Shown piece after piece: positions 1 to 13,175 of a stretch of DNA of 64,000 bases. How positions within the stretch are numbered: the stretch's first letter is position 1; each line of letters begins with the position of its first letter. Made by a program: the position numbers and the translations under genes. The DNA lies in assembly GCF_020166415.1 (NCBI RefSeq), contig NZ_JAIQXV010000002.1:186001-250000 (forward strand). The letters are read 5' to 3'. The notes below the pieces were generated by a model. It ran no database searches. It was not told where the DNA came from and saw nothing but the letters and a program-made list of their open reading frames with translations. Source of the DNA: Deinococcus multiflagellatus (GTDB lineage Bacteria; Deinococcota; Deinococci; Deinococcales; Deinococcaceae).

Positions 1-86
1 AACTGACCGCGCAGACGCTGACCGATCTGGGCGGCGGCAGCACCTTCCACAACACCCGCATCCGGCTCGTGCCGGTGGAGGGCTAG
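1..86 (+). CDS. C-terminal end of an unidentified protein (partial)
   Basis: The frame open from base 3 ends at TAG (84-86) and encodes about 27 residues ending LVPVEG. The rest of the gene lies before the window. The fragment is too short to name. The next gene begins 6 bases after the stop, so the two were probably co-transcribed. Confidence 0.6.
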   Translation, partial: LTAQTLTDLGGGSTFHNTRIRLVPVEG

Positions 87-92
87 AGGCCA

Positions 93-839
93 GTGGCCGG
101 CACGCTGATGGTCACCGGGGGTGGGCGGGGCATAGGGGCGGCCGTGTCAGTGCTCGCGGCGGCTCGAGGCTGGCGGGTGGGGGTCAACTAACGCCAGAAC
201 GGCGAGGCGGCGCGCCGGGTGGTGGCTGACATTGAGGCGGCAGGCGGGCAAGCCCTGGCCGTCCAGGCCGATGTGGCCCGCCCCGAAGAGGTCGAGCGGC
301 TGTTTCATGAGGTCAGCACGGCCTTTGGCCCACTGACCGGCCTGGTCAACAACGCGGGCCTGCTGGAGCGGCAGGCGCGGGTGGAAGAACTGGACGCGGC
401 CCGCCTGCACCGGGTGCTGGAGACCAACGTGGTGGGTGCTTTCCTGTGCGCGGGCGCGGCGGTGCGGCAGATGTCCACCCGCCATGGGGGCGCGGGCGGC
501 GTCATCGTGAATGTCTCGTCCCGGGCAGCGGTGCTGGGGTCAGCCGGCGAATACGTGGACTACGCGGCGGCCAAGGCGGCGGTGGATACATTGACTGTGG
601 GGCTGGCGCGGGAGGTGGCGGCCGAAGGCATCCGTGTCTGCGGCGTTCGCCCTGGCCTGATTGACACCGAGATTCATGCGCTGGGCGGTGAACCGGGCCG
701 GGTGGCGCGCCTGAGCAGCACGGTTCCGCTGGGGCGCGGTGGCCTGCCTGCCGAGGTGGCCCACGCCATTGTGTGGCTTCTCTCGCCCGAGGCCAGCTAC
801 GTGACAGGCACAACGCTGGATGTGTCTGGTGGCCGCTGA
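93..839 (+). pseudogene. Short-chain dehydrogenase/reductase gene with an internal TAA stop
   Basis: Read from GTG at 93, the frame gives a classical SDR of about 248 codons. It has the N-terminal nucleotide-binding glycine motif (VTGGGRGIG), an NNAG motif, the catalytic YxxxK (YAAAK) and a C-terminus ending LDVSGGR. The product would be an NAD(P)H-dependent oxidoreductase of the 3-oxoacyl-ACP reductase or glucose dehydrogenase type; the substrate is unknown. Codon 33, at 189-191, is TAA in the stretch GVN-stop-RQN, where related enzymes usually have tyrosine (VNYRQN). The frame on both sides is intact, so this is a point nonsense change and not a frameshift. Translation could restart at GTG 219, but that product would lack the cofactor glycine loop. 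A sequencing error is the main alternative. Confidence 0.8.
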
Positions 840-931
840 AGCTGGCCTGGAGAGCGGCCCACAGGTCTGCCGGCGCGGCTGGCCGGCAGTTCCAACTGAC
901 GTCGCCTGCTGCCCTGCGTGCCTGGTGCCTC

Positions 932-1695
932 TTACTTGAGAGGCCTGACCACTGGGCGTATACCCGGTGCAGTCCAGTCAAAGTGCGCCTCGAACACCCC
1001 GCAGGCGTCGTGGCGGGTCGCCACCACCTCGCGGGCCGTGTAGGTCTCGCGCTCGTCCAGGGTGCCGTCCTTTGCAACCGGGCCGCAGCCGGGCCGGGTG
1101 GGCACAGCAAAACTCAGGGCCTGCAAGTGGCGGGTGCTGAGGTCGTAGCGGGAGAAGTTCAGCGCCACGGGTTCGTAGGGGCTGTAGGCGCCGTTCGGGG
1201 AATTGAACAGGACGCTCTGTGCGTTCTGGGCCTGGCGCCAGCCATCAATCTCCAGGCCACGGGCCGGACCGCGCAGAGGCTGCACCAGGGTGCGATCTGC
1301 AATGGCAGCCCCCCCCGAACTGGTGGCTTCCACGAACACGTCGCCCCCCAGGGCATAAAGCCGCGATACCCGCCCCACCTGCGTCTGCTGCGACAGCAGG
1401 TGTCCGGTGCCCAGGTCAAAGAGCTGCAGGCGGTAGTCGGCCCACTGGCCCTGCGGCTGCGTCACCAGGGCCAGCGTGCCGCCGCTCACCAGGGTCAGGG
1501 CTTCCTGGCCTCTGGGCACCGGGTAGGTGTGCAGAGGCCGCCCGCCGCGCAGTACCTGCACCTCGCCGGGCCGCTGGACCACCTGAACCGCTGGCCGTGG
1601 GGCCGCGCCCCCCCCGAGCGCCTGCGCACCGGGCGGGGCGGCCGTGCCCAGGGCCAGCAGGGCCAGCCAGATGGCCCGCCTGGGGCGATGGCGGC

Positions 1696-1699
<4 letters not shown>
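932..1699 (-). CDS. Predicted secreted protein of unknown function
   Basis: This 255-residue protein starts at GTG and has a basic N-terminus (SRHRPRR) followed by a hydrophobic signal segment (IWLALLALGTAA) and an Ala-Gln-Ala-like cleavage region. The mature part is rich in beta-type segments (VQVLRGGRPL, ALVTQPQGQW) and has two cysteines near the C-terminus (RPGCG and DACG) that could pair outside the cytoplasm. I do not recognise a family. The start is set by a GTGA overlap with the stop of the ArsC-like gene upstream, which implies a two-gene operon. A longer upstream reading frame would run through the ArsC gene in another frame and is not credible. Confidence 0.75.
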
Positions 1700-2055
<356 letters not shown>

Positions 2056-2062
2056 GGGGGCC

Positions 2063-2068
2063 AGTGTA
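2063..2068 (-). promoter_or_regulatory. -10 box of a leaderless promoter (ArsC-like gene)
   Basis: TACACT on the minus strand ends 7 nt before the ATG at 2055, leaving no room for a Shine-Dalgarno site. The same arrangement recurs at many genes in this window. Confidence 0.6.
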
Positions 2069-2339
2069 CTGGCGTGCCACCCCCGGCTGGCCGCCCCGCG
2101 TGGCCGAGTGCCCGGTGCAGCTGGAGGTGGAGTTGCTGGGTGACCGCCCTCTGAGTGCCCCGCACCTGACGGCCCTGGAGGTGCGCGTGGCGCGCAGTTT
2201 CTTTGCCCCCGCCATCCTGAACCCGGCGCGGCGCCACCATGTGGACCCGGACCGCTGGCGCCCCCTGATCATGAGTTTCTGCGAGTTTTACAGCTTGGGC
2301 GAGCAGGTGTACCCGTCGCGGCTGGCCGCTGTGTTCTGA
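2064..2339 (+). pseudogene. 5'-truncated flavin reductase remnant
   Basis: The last ~80 codons match the C-terminal half of flavin reductase-like (DIM6/NTAB) proteins. The ECPVQLEVELL motif is followed by a LTALEVRVARSFF stretch and a HHVDPDRWRPLIMSF tail. The N-terminal FMN-binding half is missing, and the frame runs back only into the promoter of the divergent ArsC-like gene. No start codon with a ribosome site is visible. It is best read as the 3' remnant of a deleted gene; a very short functional derivative is less likely. Confidence 0.6.
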
Positions 2340-2361
2340 AGCGCGGCCCAGCAACAAAGGA

Positions 2362-2393
2362 GGGGGCCGCTGGCAACTTGCCCAGCGGCCCCC
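2362..2393 (+). terminator. Hairpin after the flavin reductase remnant
   Basis: A perfect 12-bp GC-rich stem (GGGGGCCGCTGG with its complement) closes an 8-nt loop, 22 bases after the stop at 2339. No strong U-run follows, so termination efficiency is uncertain. Confidence 0.55.
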
Positions 2394-2409
2394 CTGCCTT
2401 GCCCGTTCA

Positions 2410-2556
2410 TACGGAATGAAAATGACGTGCATCCCTCGTGCTCGCTTGCCGTGTTCCCCTCTCCCCTCGTGGGAGAGGGAGGGAGGCGCGGAGCGACGGA
2501 AGGGTGAGGGGGCCACCGAGTGGCTCGGACGGGTATGGCCTCCCTTGAGTTCCGTG
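2410..2556. repeat. 147-bp non-autonomous element, family 2, copy 1
   Basis: The element begins TACGGAATG and ends GAGTTCCGTG, giving short imperfect terminal inverted repeats. It is flanked by TCA at 2407-2409 and TCA at 2557-2559. It is related to the copies at 46165-46311 and 63275-63421 (both in the opposite orientation), which have the same length and the same internal CCTCACCCTTCCGTCGCT and CTCTCCCACnAG blocks. The right-hand TCA is the ruvB stop codon read on the plus strand. No open frame with protein character is present, so it must rely on a transposase elsewhere. Confidence 0.8.
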
Positions 2557-3555
<999 letters not shown>

Positions 3556-3562
3556 AGCAAAC

Positions 3563-3568
3563 AGTGTA
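3563..3568 (-). promoter_or_regulatory. -10 box of a leaderless ruvB promoter
   Basis: TACACT on the minus strand ends 7 nt before the ruvB ATG. I looked for the palindromic radiation-response motif (TTATG...CATAA) upstream and did not find a clear one. Confidence 0.6.
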
Positions 3569-3631
3569 GCGCGATTCTGCCCAGAGCGGAATAAGGTGGG
3601 GCACAAACGGAAGGGGTCGGGTCGGCCTGTT

Positions 3632-4321
3632 TCAGTTGGCGTACTGGCGGATCAGGCCGGGCAGGTCGCGGTCCAGGGTGCCGTCAATCACCGCCGCGTT
3701 GCCATACACCCGCACGAAGCGGCCCTGGCTGTCCACCACACTCACCTGATCACCGTGCAGCCGGGCCGCCTGGGCCGCGCCGGCGCCAGCGGCCTGGGCG
3801 TTATCGGCGCCGCTGCCCTGCTGGCCACCCGTGTGGGCGCTGTGGTCCTCGGCCGGCAGGGGTTTGACATTCGCCACGAACATCTGGCGGGCAGCCTCGT
3901 CAATGGTGGCCGCCTTGCCCGTCAGGCCAGTGAAGGCGGGGTCAAATCGGGCCAGGTAGGCACGCACCACGGCGGGCGTGTCGTGTTCGGGGTCCACGGT
4001 GATGAACTGCACCTGCACCTTTTGCTGCTGCGCGGGGCTCAGGGCCGCGTAGGAATTCTTCAGGCTGGCCAGCGTGACAGGGCAGACATCCGGGCAGCGC
4101 ACGAAGCCGTAGAACACCAGGCGCAGCCGGCCGTCGCTGGCGGCCAGGGTGGTGGGCTGGCCGCGTTCGTTCAGCAGGGCCAGGGCGGGCAGGGGTTTGG
4201 GGTCGTCCAGCGCCTCTCCCCCCAGGGGGGCCGGGCGGCCTCGCCACAGCAGGAGGGCGGCCAGAATGGCGGCCAGCAGCAGCAGGAAGGCTGTGACGGC
4301 GCGGGGGGTGAGGGGCTTCAT
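3632..4321 (-). CDS. SCO1/SenC family copper chaperone
   Basis: A 229-residue membrane-anchored thioredoxin-fold protein. An N-terminal transmembrane helix (residues ~8-26) is followed by the SCO domain with the copper-binding CxxxC (RCPDVCP) and the distal histidine (RLHGDQV). SCO proteins deliver copper to the CuA centre of cytochrome oxidase subunit II, and the caa3 genes lie about 14 kb away in this window. A linker of ~30 residues rich in Gly, Ala, Gln and His (around HSAHTGGQQ) is inserted before the histidine strand and is longer than usual; it may help bind metal. A very G-rich tract abuts the start codon. Confidence 0.9.
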   Translation of the reverse strand: MKPLTPRAVTAFLLLLAAILAALLLWRGRPAPLGGEALDDPKPLPALALLNERGQPTTLAASDGRLRLVFYGFVRCPDVCPVTLASLKNSYAALSPAQQQKVQVQFITVDPEHDTPAVVRAYLARFDPAFTGLTGKAATIDEAARQMFVANVKPLPAEDHSAHTGGQQGSGADNAQAAGAGAAQAARLHGDQVSVVDSQGRFVRVYGNAAVIDGTLDRDLPGLIRQYAN

Positions 4322-4362
4322 GGGGGGTAGGGTAGGGGAGGGGGATGGGGTGGGGTGTCCCA
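4321..4362 (+). other. G-rich, quadruplex-prone tract upstream of the SCO gene
   Basis: The plus strand has at least five runs of three or more G within about 35 bases, beginning at the complement of the SCO start codon. Because the gene is on the minus strand, the G-rich strand is the template strand. Such a tract can fold as a G-quadruplex and stall transcription. Confidence 0.5.
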
Positions 4363-4379
4363 GGGGGAGTGGTTGAGTC

Positions 4380-4630
4380 TGCGGGCTTGCCCCACCCCCC
4401 CAGCCCCCCTACCCCAGAGGGGCAGGGGGGAGTTTTCCGCTGCGCTCGGCAAACGTTGACTGACGGTGTGGGGTGGCCCGGCTCCGCCCCGCGACGTACG
4501 CCGTGGTCCGCCTTCGTCCATCGCCTCACGCCCGCGCGCTGCGCGCACGACGGCTTCCGTTGCTCGCCCCGCAGGGGTGAAGGGTGGGGACGCTTAGGGC
4601 ACGAGGTTCTACTTTGAAAACCGTGTGGTC
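4380..4630. repeat. Diverged copy of the long intergenic repeat
   Basis: The C-rich block at about 4389-4430 matches the start of the repeat near 23,920. The GCGCGCTGCGCGC and GGTTCTACTTT landmarks occur in the same order as in the copies at 24 kb and 33 kb, but the sequence between them differs. The 585-bp gap 4322-4906 contains this repeat and the G-rich tract. In its last ~280 bases I see no gene or clear signal. Confidence 0.5.
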
Positions 4631-4906
4631 CGTTTTGGATCGTGCGTCGGAAAAGGGTGTCCCTCCCCCCTTGTAGGGGCCTTGCAGAGCGGCGCCGCAG
4701 AGGTTGGCAGGGAGGTGTCGTGCCGAGCATCTCGAAGCCTCTCCTCTCGTGGCCTGCTTGAAACTGGTCCGAAGCCTTTGTCAAAACATCTGCCACAGAT
4801 AGGGGATGCTCCTTGGCCCCTTGCTTGGGCGGAGCTTCTCTCTTTCCTGCCCCAAAAAAACCCCGGGCCCTTTCAGACCCGGAGATGAAGCGCCTTCTTT
4901 TCGCCC

Positions 4907-5506
4907 TTAGTGGCCGTCTTGGCCGGTGCGTTCGCTTTGCAGGCGGCCACCGCCCACCACGTCGTCGAGTTTCACGGCGCCGTGTTTGCGCATCAGGCTC
5001 AGGGCTTCGTCGGCGCGCGCGCCGCTGGGGTCGCGGGCGATCACCAGGACGTGGCCGCCCTTGAGGCCCTGGTAGAACTTCTCGGCCTGGGCGGCGGGCA
5101 CGCCCATGCGGCGCAGGAGCTTCACGTAGTCGCCGTGGTCGCTGCCGGCCAGGGCGCCGAACAGGCCGCCCAGGGCCGCGCCGCCGATCACGCCGAACAG
5201 AATGCCCAGCACGCCGCCGTGCTGGTAAATCCGGGTGACCGGAAAAGCCAGCAGCAGCAGCCAGATGGGCACGGTCAGCGCCAGCCCCGCCAGGGTGCCG
5301 CCGATCATGCCGCGAATCACTGAGGCCGAGCCAGCCGGTTCGCCGGCTTCGGGGCTCACGCCGGTGCGCTGCGCAATGTCGTCTTCCGCCACCACGTCGG
5401 TCAGGGCAAAGCCCAGGTGGTCGCGGTCAAAGCCGCGCTGTTGCAGGGCCTGCAGCACGCCCTGGGCCTGCTGAGGTTCGCGAAAGAGAGCCACAACGCT
5501 TTCCAT
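4907..5506 (-). CDS. YflT-type stress protein with membrane-spanning glycine-rich core
   Basis: A 199-residue protein. Residues ~1-45 (VVALFREPQQAQGVLQALQQ) resemble the YflT/GsiB-associated domain of general stress proteins. Residues ~60-125 form a hydrophobic, glycine-rich core (IRGMIGGTLAGLAL; GVIGGAALGGLFGALAG) that looks like one long hairpin or two membrane helices of glycine-zipper type. The C-terminal part (KFYQGLKGGHVLVIARD) resembles the second half of the same family. The function is not known; membrane-associated stress adaptation is the family inference. It is divergent from the polyprenyl synthase gene. Confidence 0.75.
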   Translation of the reverse strand: MESVVALFREPQQAQGVLQALQQRGFDRDHLGFALTDVVAEDDIAQRTGVSPEAGEPAGSASVIRGMIGGTLAGLALTVPIWLLLLAFPVTRIYQHGGVLGILFGVIGGAALGGLFGALAGSDHGDYVKLLRRMGVPAAQAEKFYQGLKGGHVLVIARDPSGARADEALSLMRKHGAVKLDDVVGGGRLQSERTGQDGH

Positions 5507-5611
5507 ACCCCGTTTTGTAGCATGAGGCGGCTGTCACCTGCGAGGGACAAAGGGCGGCCCCGCGCTGCGCGTCGCTTTAGAGACGGGCGGGACAAGGGTG
5601 GGGCCGGTACG

Positions 5612-5638
5612 TTTTGCCCAGGGGGGCTTTTCTATACT
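5612..5638 (+). promoter_or_regulatory. Leaderless promoter of the polyprenyl synthase gene
   Basis: A perfect -10 box TATACT (5633-5638) ends 6 nt before the ATG at 5645. A T-rich -35-like element (TTTTGC, 5612-5617) lies 15 bp upstream. There is no room for a ribosome site. Confidence 0.65.
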
Positions 5639-5644
5639 GACCGC

Positions 5645-6619
5645 ATGACTGGCGTGGCAGCGGTGGCCCTTCCCGACGCAGCGTTTGAAGCGCGCCTGCG
5701 CGAGGTGCTGCGTTCCCGCGTGGAGTTCATTGAGCTGATCGGGGACGATCTGGTGGCGGCGGGCGGCAAGCGCGTGCGGCCCCTGATCACCTACCTTGCC
5801 GCGCAGGCGCTGGGCGCCGGGCCCGGCGGGGCCACCTGGCGCCATGTGCGCGACCTGGGCGTGGGGGTGGAACTCCTGCACTCGGCCTCGCTGCTGCACG
5901 ACGACCTGATTGACGACGCCGACACCCGCCGGGGCCAGCAGGCCGCCTTCCGGCGCTTTGGCAACGTGGTGAGCGTCATGAGCGGCGACTTTATGCTCTC
6001 GCGGCTGCTGGGGCTGCTCTCTGGCCTGCCCGGCAGCCCAGAGCTGACGCGCCTGTTCGGTGAGACGGCCAGCGTGATCTGCGAGGGCGAGGTGCTGCAG
6101 TTTCAGGTGGCCGCCTACGCTGATTACAGCTGGGCCAACTACCTGCAGGTCATCCACGGCAAGACCGCCGCCCTGACCGAACTGGCGGCTGTCGCTCCAG
6201 CGGTGCTGCTGGGGGTCCCGGCCGCCGAGCGCGAGGCCCTGGCCACCTACGGCCGCGAATTCGGCATGGCCTTTCAGATGCAAGACGACCTGCTGGACCT
6301 GACGGGCGACGAGCAGCGCACCGGCAAACCCGTGGGCGGCGACCTGCGCGAGGGCAAGGCCACCGGGCCGGTGCTGCACCTGCTGGACGGCCCCCACGCC
6401 GACGAGGTGCGCGAAGTTCTGGAGCGCCGCGCCGCCCAGCCTGGCGACGTGGCCCGCGTGCAGGGCTTGGCCCAGCAGAGCGGCGCTCTGGCCGCCACCC
6501 GCGAGGAAATCCGCCGCCGCGCCGCGCGGGCGACCTCGGCCCTGCAGTCATTGGGGTCCTCGGAGGCCCAGGGGGCCCTGGCCGGTCTGGCCGCCCGCGA
6601 GATCGAGCGCCGCAGCTAA
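5645..6619 (+). CDS. Polyprenyl (trans-isoprenyl) diphosphate synthase
   Basis: A 324-residue enzyme of the IspA/HepT/IspB class that condenses isopentenyl diphosphate with an allylic diphosphate to make a long-chain prenyl diphosphate, for example for the menaquinone side chain. The first aspartate-rich motif is HDDLIDDADTRRG, the second is MQDDLLDLTGD, and the substrate-binding GGKRVRP lies near residue 40. Length fits a long-chain synthase. Product length cannot be read reliably; the residues before the first motif (ELLHSASLLHDD) are small, consistent with a long product. Start chosen from the leaderless promoter; a longer upstream frame has no coding character. Confidence 0.92.
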   Translation: MTGVAAVALPDAAFEARLREVLRSRVEFIELIGDDLVAAGGKRVRPLITYLAAQALGAGPGGATWRHVRDLGVGVELLHSASLLHDDLIDDADTRRGQQAAFRRFGNVVSVMSGDFMLSRLLGLLSGLPGSPELTRLFGETASVICEGEVLQFQVAAYADYSWANYLQVIHGKTAALTELAAVAPAVLLGVPAAEREALATYGREFGMAFQMQDDLLDLTGDEQRTGKPVGGDLREGKATGPVLHLLDGPHADEVREVLERRAAQPGDVARVQGLAQQSGALAATREEIRRRAARATSALQSLGSSEAQGALAGLAAREIERRS

Positions 6620-6942
6620 GCAACGCCATTCTGTCTGCCATTGCCGAACGAAGGGGGCTGGGGAACTGCCAGCACAACTCAACAAGCTGACCTTTCAAAT
6701 GTGAGGTTCTGCTGCGCTGACACGGCGGTGCACATGCTGGAACCGCTTCAGTCTTGCACCGTGTACAGCGTGGTTTTCCTGCCTTGACCCTGGGGGCACT
6801 GGCCGCTACAACGAGGGCGGCCTGCGCGGGCGCCGCGCGGGAGCAAGGCCTGTCTATGCGACCCGAAAGGGGCGTGTATGCTTCGGGCAGCCAATTCACC
6901 CCACCCCATCACATTCCCACCCGAAGGGAAGGAGACCGTCAC
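6620..6942. other. Intergenic region upstream of the glutamate dehydrogenases
   Basis: No gene is seen. A weak -10-like TATGCT lies at 6877-6882 and a Shine-Dalgarno AAGGAG at about 6929-6934 precedes the dehydrogenase start. The long UTR could carry regulation, but I recognise no known riboswitch. Confidence 0.4.
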
Positions 6943-8187
<1,245 letters not shown>

Positions 8188-8305
8188 CGCAGATGGCTGA
8201 AGGCCGGTGGCCGATGGCGAACACCTACAGCCAGAGCCCCTAGCCCCTGCTGTTCCCACTCCCCACACCCCACTTCCTACTCCCCCTCCGAAGGAGGCCC
8301 CCCCA

Positions 8306-9628
<1,323 letters not shown>

Positions 9629-9650
9629 GCCGGAGGCGCGCCCCTGTTGC

Positions 9651-9674
9651 CCCCCAGCCTCAGCCGGCTGGGGG
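9651..9674 (+). terminator. Terminator after gdhB
   Basis: A 9-bp stem (CCCCCAGCC with GGCTGGGGG) and 6-nt loop are followed by TGTGTTGTG, 22 bases after the gdhB stop. Confidence 0.65.
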
Positions 9675-9756
9675 TGTGTTGTGAAGAGGGGCGCGCAGGG
9701 CACCTGCCAGGGGGCACCTGTTCATCCGCGGACCAAAGGAGAATAATCCGCAGGTC

Positions 9757-11706
9757 ATGCCGCGCCCGCTTCCGGCCCTGCGCCCCGCTTTCGACCACGC
9801 CAAGCGCTGGGTGCTGAAAGAGGACGCCCCTGGCGACCCGCCGGAGGACGGCGCCCCAGCGCGGGGGGCAGAGCGGCAGCACCCCTGGTGGAAGGTGATG
9901 TGCCTGACCGGCGTGGACTACTTTTCCACCCTGGGTTACCAGCCCGGAATTGCCGCGCTGGCGGCGGGCGCGGTGTCGCCGCTGGCGACCCTGGTGCTGG
10001 TGCTGGTCACGCTGTTTGGGGCGCTCCCCATGTACCGCCGCGTGGCCGAGGACAGTCCGCACGGCGACGGGTCCATCAGCATGCTGGAGCGGCTGCTGAG
10101 CTACTGGCCCAGCAAGTTTCTGGTCTTGACCCTGATCGGCTTTGTGGCCACGGGTTTTATCATCACCATCACGCTCTCGGCAGCCGACGCGGCGGCCCAC
10201 CTGATCGAGAACCCCTTCCTGAAACCCGCGCTTGAAGGCCACCAGATCGCGGTGACCATGGTGCTGCTGCTGCTGCTGGGGGCCGTGTTTCTCAAGGGCT
10301 TCAAGGAGGCCATTGGCATCGCGGTGGTGCTGGTCGTGCTCTACCTGGGCCTGAGCGCGCTGGTGATCGGGTGGGGGCTGCACCTCGTTGCTGGGCAGCC
10401 GCAGGTGGTGCAGGCGTGGCAGGCCCAGCTGCAGCTGGGCTTCGGTTCCCCGCTGGCGCTGCTGGGGGCCGCGCTGCTGGTGTTTCCCAAGCTGGCGCTG
10501 GGGCTGTCGGGCTTTGAAACCGGGGTGGTGGTGATGCCCCTCATTCAGGGCCACCCCGGCGACACGGAGGCCCGGCCCACCGGCCGCATCCGCAACGGCA
10601 AGAAACTGCTGACCACCGCCGCGCTGCTGATGAGCGCCTTTCTGCTCACCAGCAGCGTGGTGACCACCCTCTTGATTCCGGCGGCCGAGTTTCAGCCCGG
10701 CGGCGAGGCCAATGGGCGGGCCCTGGCCTACCTGGCCCACCGGTTCCTCGGTGAGTGGCTGGGCACCGCCTACGACCTCAGCACCATCGGCATTCTGTGG
10801 TTTGCGGGGGCATCGGCGATGGCGGGGCTGCTGAACATCGTGCCGCGCTACCTGCCCCGCTACGGCATGGCCCCCGAGTGGAGCTGCCTGCACCGGCCGC
10901 TGGTGCTGATTTACCTGCTGATCGCCTGCGTGGTGACGGCCGCGTTCCGCGCCAATGTGGACGCCCAGGCGGCGGCCTACGCCACCGGGGTGCTGGCCAT
11001 GATGACCTCGGCGGCCGTGGCGGTGTGCCTCACCGCGCGCCGCCGCCGTCAGCGCGCCCGCGCGTGGCAGTTTGGGGCCATCAGCGCCATTTTCATCTAC
11101 ACGAGCGCCGTGACCATCTTCAGTAATCCCCAGGGCCTCTGGATTGCCCTGCTGTTTATCGTGCTGGTGCTGGCGGTGGGCATCGGCTCCCGCATCTCGC
11201 GTTCCTTTGAACTGCGGGTCAGCCGCGTGACCCTGGACGACGCCGCGGCCGAACTGCTGCGCCAGCACCCGATCCGGCCCCTGCGGTTCGTCTCGCACCA
11301 TCCGGGCCGCGCCAGTGAGGCCGAATACAGCAAGCAGGAACTGCGCGTGCGGCAGATGGTGCACCTGCCCGACAACGAGCCGTTCGTGTTTCTGGAGGTG
11401 GAACTGGGTGACGCCAGTGAATTTACCGATGTGGTGGAGGTCACCGGGCTGCAGGTGGGCCCCTACGCCATCCTGAAGGCGCGCGGGTCCAGCATTCCCA
11501 ACACCATTGCGGCCGTGATGCTGCACCTGCGCGGCAAGGGCGCGCCCCCACAGGTGTATATGCGCTGGACCGAGGAAAGCCCCTTGCAACTGGCCCTGGA
11601 CTTTGTGATTGGTGGCCGCGGCGACGTGCCGCCCCTCACCCGTGAGATCCTGCGCCGCGCTGAACCCGACCGCGACCGCCGGCCGATTGTGCATGTGGGC
11701 GGGTAA
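9757..11706 (+). CDS. APC-superfamily amino acid permease-like transporter
   Basis: A 649-residue integral membrane protein. About 12 hydrophobic segments span residues ~60-490, starting with the [16 protein letters not shown] segment, which resembles the first helix of APC permeases. A soluble C-terminal domain of ~160 residues follows (from about residue 490), with no known motif that I recognise. The substrate is unknown; amino acid or cation uptake are the family possibilities. It lies downstream of the glutamate dehydrogenases, which makes amino acid uptake attractive, but a terminator separates them. An AAAGGAG lies about 17 nt before the ATG, further than ideal, so the start is not certain. 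Confidence 0.8.
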   Translation: MPRPLPALRPAFDHAKRWVLKEDAPGDPPEDGAPARGAERQHPWWKVMCLTGVDYFSTLGYQPGIAALAAGAVSPLATLVLVLVTLFGALPMYRRVAEDSPHGDGSISMLERLLSYWPSKFLVLTLIGFVATGFIITITLSAADAAAHLIENPFLKPALEGHQIAVTMVLLLLLGAVFLKGFKEAIGIAVVLVVLYLGLSALVIGWGLHLVAGQPQVVQAWQAQLQLGFGSPLALLGAALLVFPKLALGLSGFETGVVVMPLIQGHPGDTEARPTGRIRNGKKLLTTAALLMSAFLLTSSVVTTLLIPAAEFQPGGEANGRALAYLAHRFLGEWLGTAYDLSTIGILWFAGASAMAGLLNIVPRYLPRYGMAPEWSCLHRPLVLIYLLIACVVTAAFRANVDAQAAAYATGVLAMMTSAAVAVCLTARRRRQRARAWQFGAISAIFIYTSAVTIFSNPQGLWIALLFIVLVLAVGIGSRISRSFELRVSRVTLDDAAAELLRQHPIRPLRFVSHHPGRASEAEYSKQELRVRQMVHLPDNEPFVFLEVELGDASEFTDVVEVTGLQVGPYAILKARGSSIPNTIAAVMLHLRGKGAPPQVYMRWTEESPLQLALDFVIGGRGDVPPLTREILRRAEPDRDRRPIVHVGG

Positions 11707-11827
11707 CCGGCTTAGCGGCAACGAACGACGCCGATGCGACTTCCGTCTGGAACGCCCGCACTTCGGAACAGAACCGGACGCGGCGCCCGAAAGCCCACTT
11801 TTTCTTCTCTGGTCCGCCGCCCTGTGA

Positions 11828-11959
11828 TAAGGATTCCGGTTGATCAGTTATTCCATAACTGATCAACCCGACCGGAGGGAGAAGGAAAAACGGTGACGGA
11901 GAGGCGTGGAAGCACCGAAGCGACGCGGAGGGGCTGTAACGGATGATCCGGAATCCGTA
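11828..11959. repeat. Non-autonomous element, family 1, copy 1 (132 bp)
   Basis: The element starts TAAGGATTCCGG and ends GGAATCCGTA, flanked by TGA at 11825-11827 and TGA at 11960-11962. Inside is a perfect 13-bp hairpin (11838-11850 with 11856-11868) and the GGGAGAAGGAAAAA block that all four family members share. The downstream half differs from the other copies. Confidence 0.75.
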
Positions 11960-12026
11960 TGAGGCCTGCTGGCCGGCCTAAACCGTGGACCGAAACGGTT
12001 CAAGCGGTGTCTGTCTGACAGCGGAA

Positions 12027-12137
12027 CTCAGGACGGTTGAGGGGATACTCCTCAACCGTCCTGAGGCGAACGAAGTGAGTAGCCGAAAAACACAGCGGCA
12101 GAAGTGGAATTGAGGGGCCGCTTTTTGGCCCCTCAAT
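12027..12137. other. Two strong hairpins downstream of panB
   Basis: A perfect 16-bp stem (12027-12042 with 12050-12065, 7-nt loop) and an 11-bp stem (12109-12119 with 12127-12137, loop GCTTTTT) lie between the permease and panB. The second is 60 bases beyond the panB stop and may terminate it. The remainder of 11707-12197 holds the family 1 element and no gene. Confidence 0.55.
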
Positions 12138-12197
12138 GGAACTGGCAGCCGCTGTGAGCGCTGTGGGCTGCGCTGGAGCAGCATTGACCTCGCCGCT

Positions 12198-13019
12198 TCA
12201 GTACAGCTTGCCCAGCACGTCGTCTTTCATGACAAACGAGTTGTCCTTGGTGGGAAAGGCGCGCGAGCGGACCTCGGCGGCGTACGCCTCAATCGCTTCG
12301 CGCGAGATGCGGCCCACCTCGGCGTAGCGCTTGGCAATCTTCTTGTCCTCGCCTTCGTACATGCCCAGCAGGTCGTGGGTGACCAGCACCTGTCCGCCGC
12401 AGTTCACCCCCGCACCAATGCCAATGGTGGGAATCTTCAGGCGTTCACTGATCAGGCGCGCCAGCCGGGCGGGAATGGCCTCCAGCACCACGGAAAACGC
12501 CCCCGCCGCTTCCAGGGCCAGGGCGCCTTCCAGCGTCAGGCGGGCCGAGGCGTCGTCCTTGCCCTGCACGCGCAGGCCCCCCTGGGCGGTGGCGGTCTGC
12601 GGCATCAGGCCCACGTGGCCCATCACCGGAATGCCGTTGCGGGTCAGGGTTTGCACCACTTCCAGAATCTCAGGGGTGGCGCCTTCCATCTTGATGGCGT
12701 CGGCACCCGTGTCCTGAATCACCTTGACCGCGTTGCGCATGGCGTCCTGCACCCCGGTGTGGTAGGTGCCAAACGGCAGGTCCACCACCATGAAGGTCTG
12801 GGGCGCACCCCGGCGCACGGCGCGGGCGTGGTGAATCATGTCGCCCAGCGTGACGGGCGCCGTGGAGTCGTAGCCCAGGACCACGTTGCCCAGAGAGTCG
12901 CCCACCAGAATCAGGTCCACCCCGGCCGCCTCGGCGTGACGACCCCCGGGGTAGTCGTAGGCCGTGACCATCACCAGGGGGTCGGCTGCGTGCTGCAACT
13001 CGGGAATGGTGCGTTTCAT
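12198..13019 (-). CDS. panB: 3-methyl-2-oxobutanoate hydroxymethyltransferase (PanB)
   Basis: A 273-residue enzyme that transfers a hydroxymethyl group from methylene-tetrahydrofolate to 2-oxoisovalerate to give ketopantoate, the first step of pantothenate and CoA synthesis. Motifs include the metal and substrate site VTAYDYP and [30 protein letters not shown], the catalytic glutamate region VLEAIP, and IGIGAG. Length is typical. The ATG at 13019 matches the family start, and a TACGCT box lies 8 nt upstream, so it is probably leaderless. It stands alone. Confidence 0.96.
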   Translation of the reverse strand: MKRTIPELQHAADPLVMVTAYDYPGGRHAEAAGVDLILVGDSLGNVVLGYDSTAPVTLGDMIHHARAVRRGAPQTFMVVDLPFGTYHTGVQDAMRNAVKVIQDTGADAIKMEGATPEILEVVQTLTRNGIPVMGHVGLMPQTATAQGGLRVQGKDDASARLTLEGALALEAAGAFSVVLEAIPARLARLISERLKIPTIGIGAGVNCGGQVLVTHDLLGMYEGEDKKIAKRYAEVGRISREAIEAYAAEVRSRAFPTKDNSFVMKDDVLGKLY

Positions 13020-13175
13020 GCCGCCCCAGCGTAGCAGAGGGGGGGCCAGCCCCGCCGCGCGCCGGGGGTAGGGCTCGCCGGGGCCGCCTGATCGGTGCAC
13101 TGTCACGTCCCCGGGGCCAGGAGCTGTCCGGCCCTGCTGGTCAGCACAGGCAGCGTGACGTCAGGGCGGCTCTCA

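Noticed and set aside
3556..3640. Radiation/desiccation response motif upstream of ruvB
   Set aside because: No 17-bp palindrome of the TTATG...CATAA kind is present in the upstream sequence.
4625..4888. An 87-codon frame in the gap before the YflT-type gene
   Set aside because: No ribosome site, no domain, composition like the neighbouring repeat.
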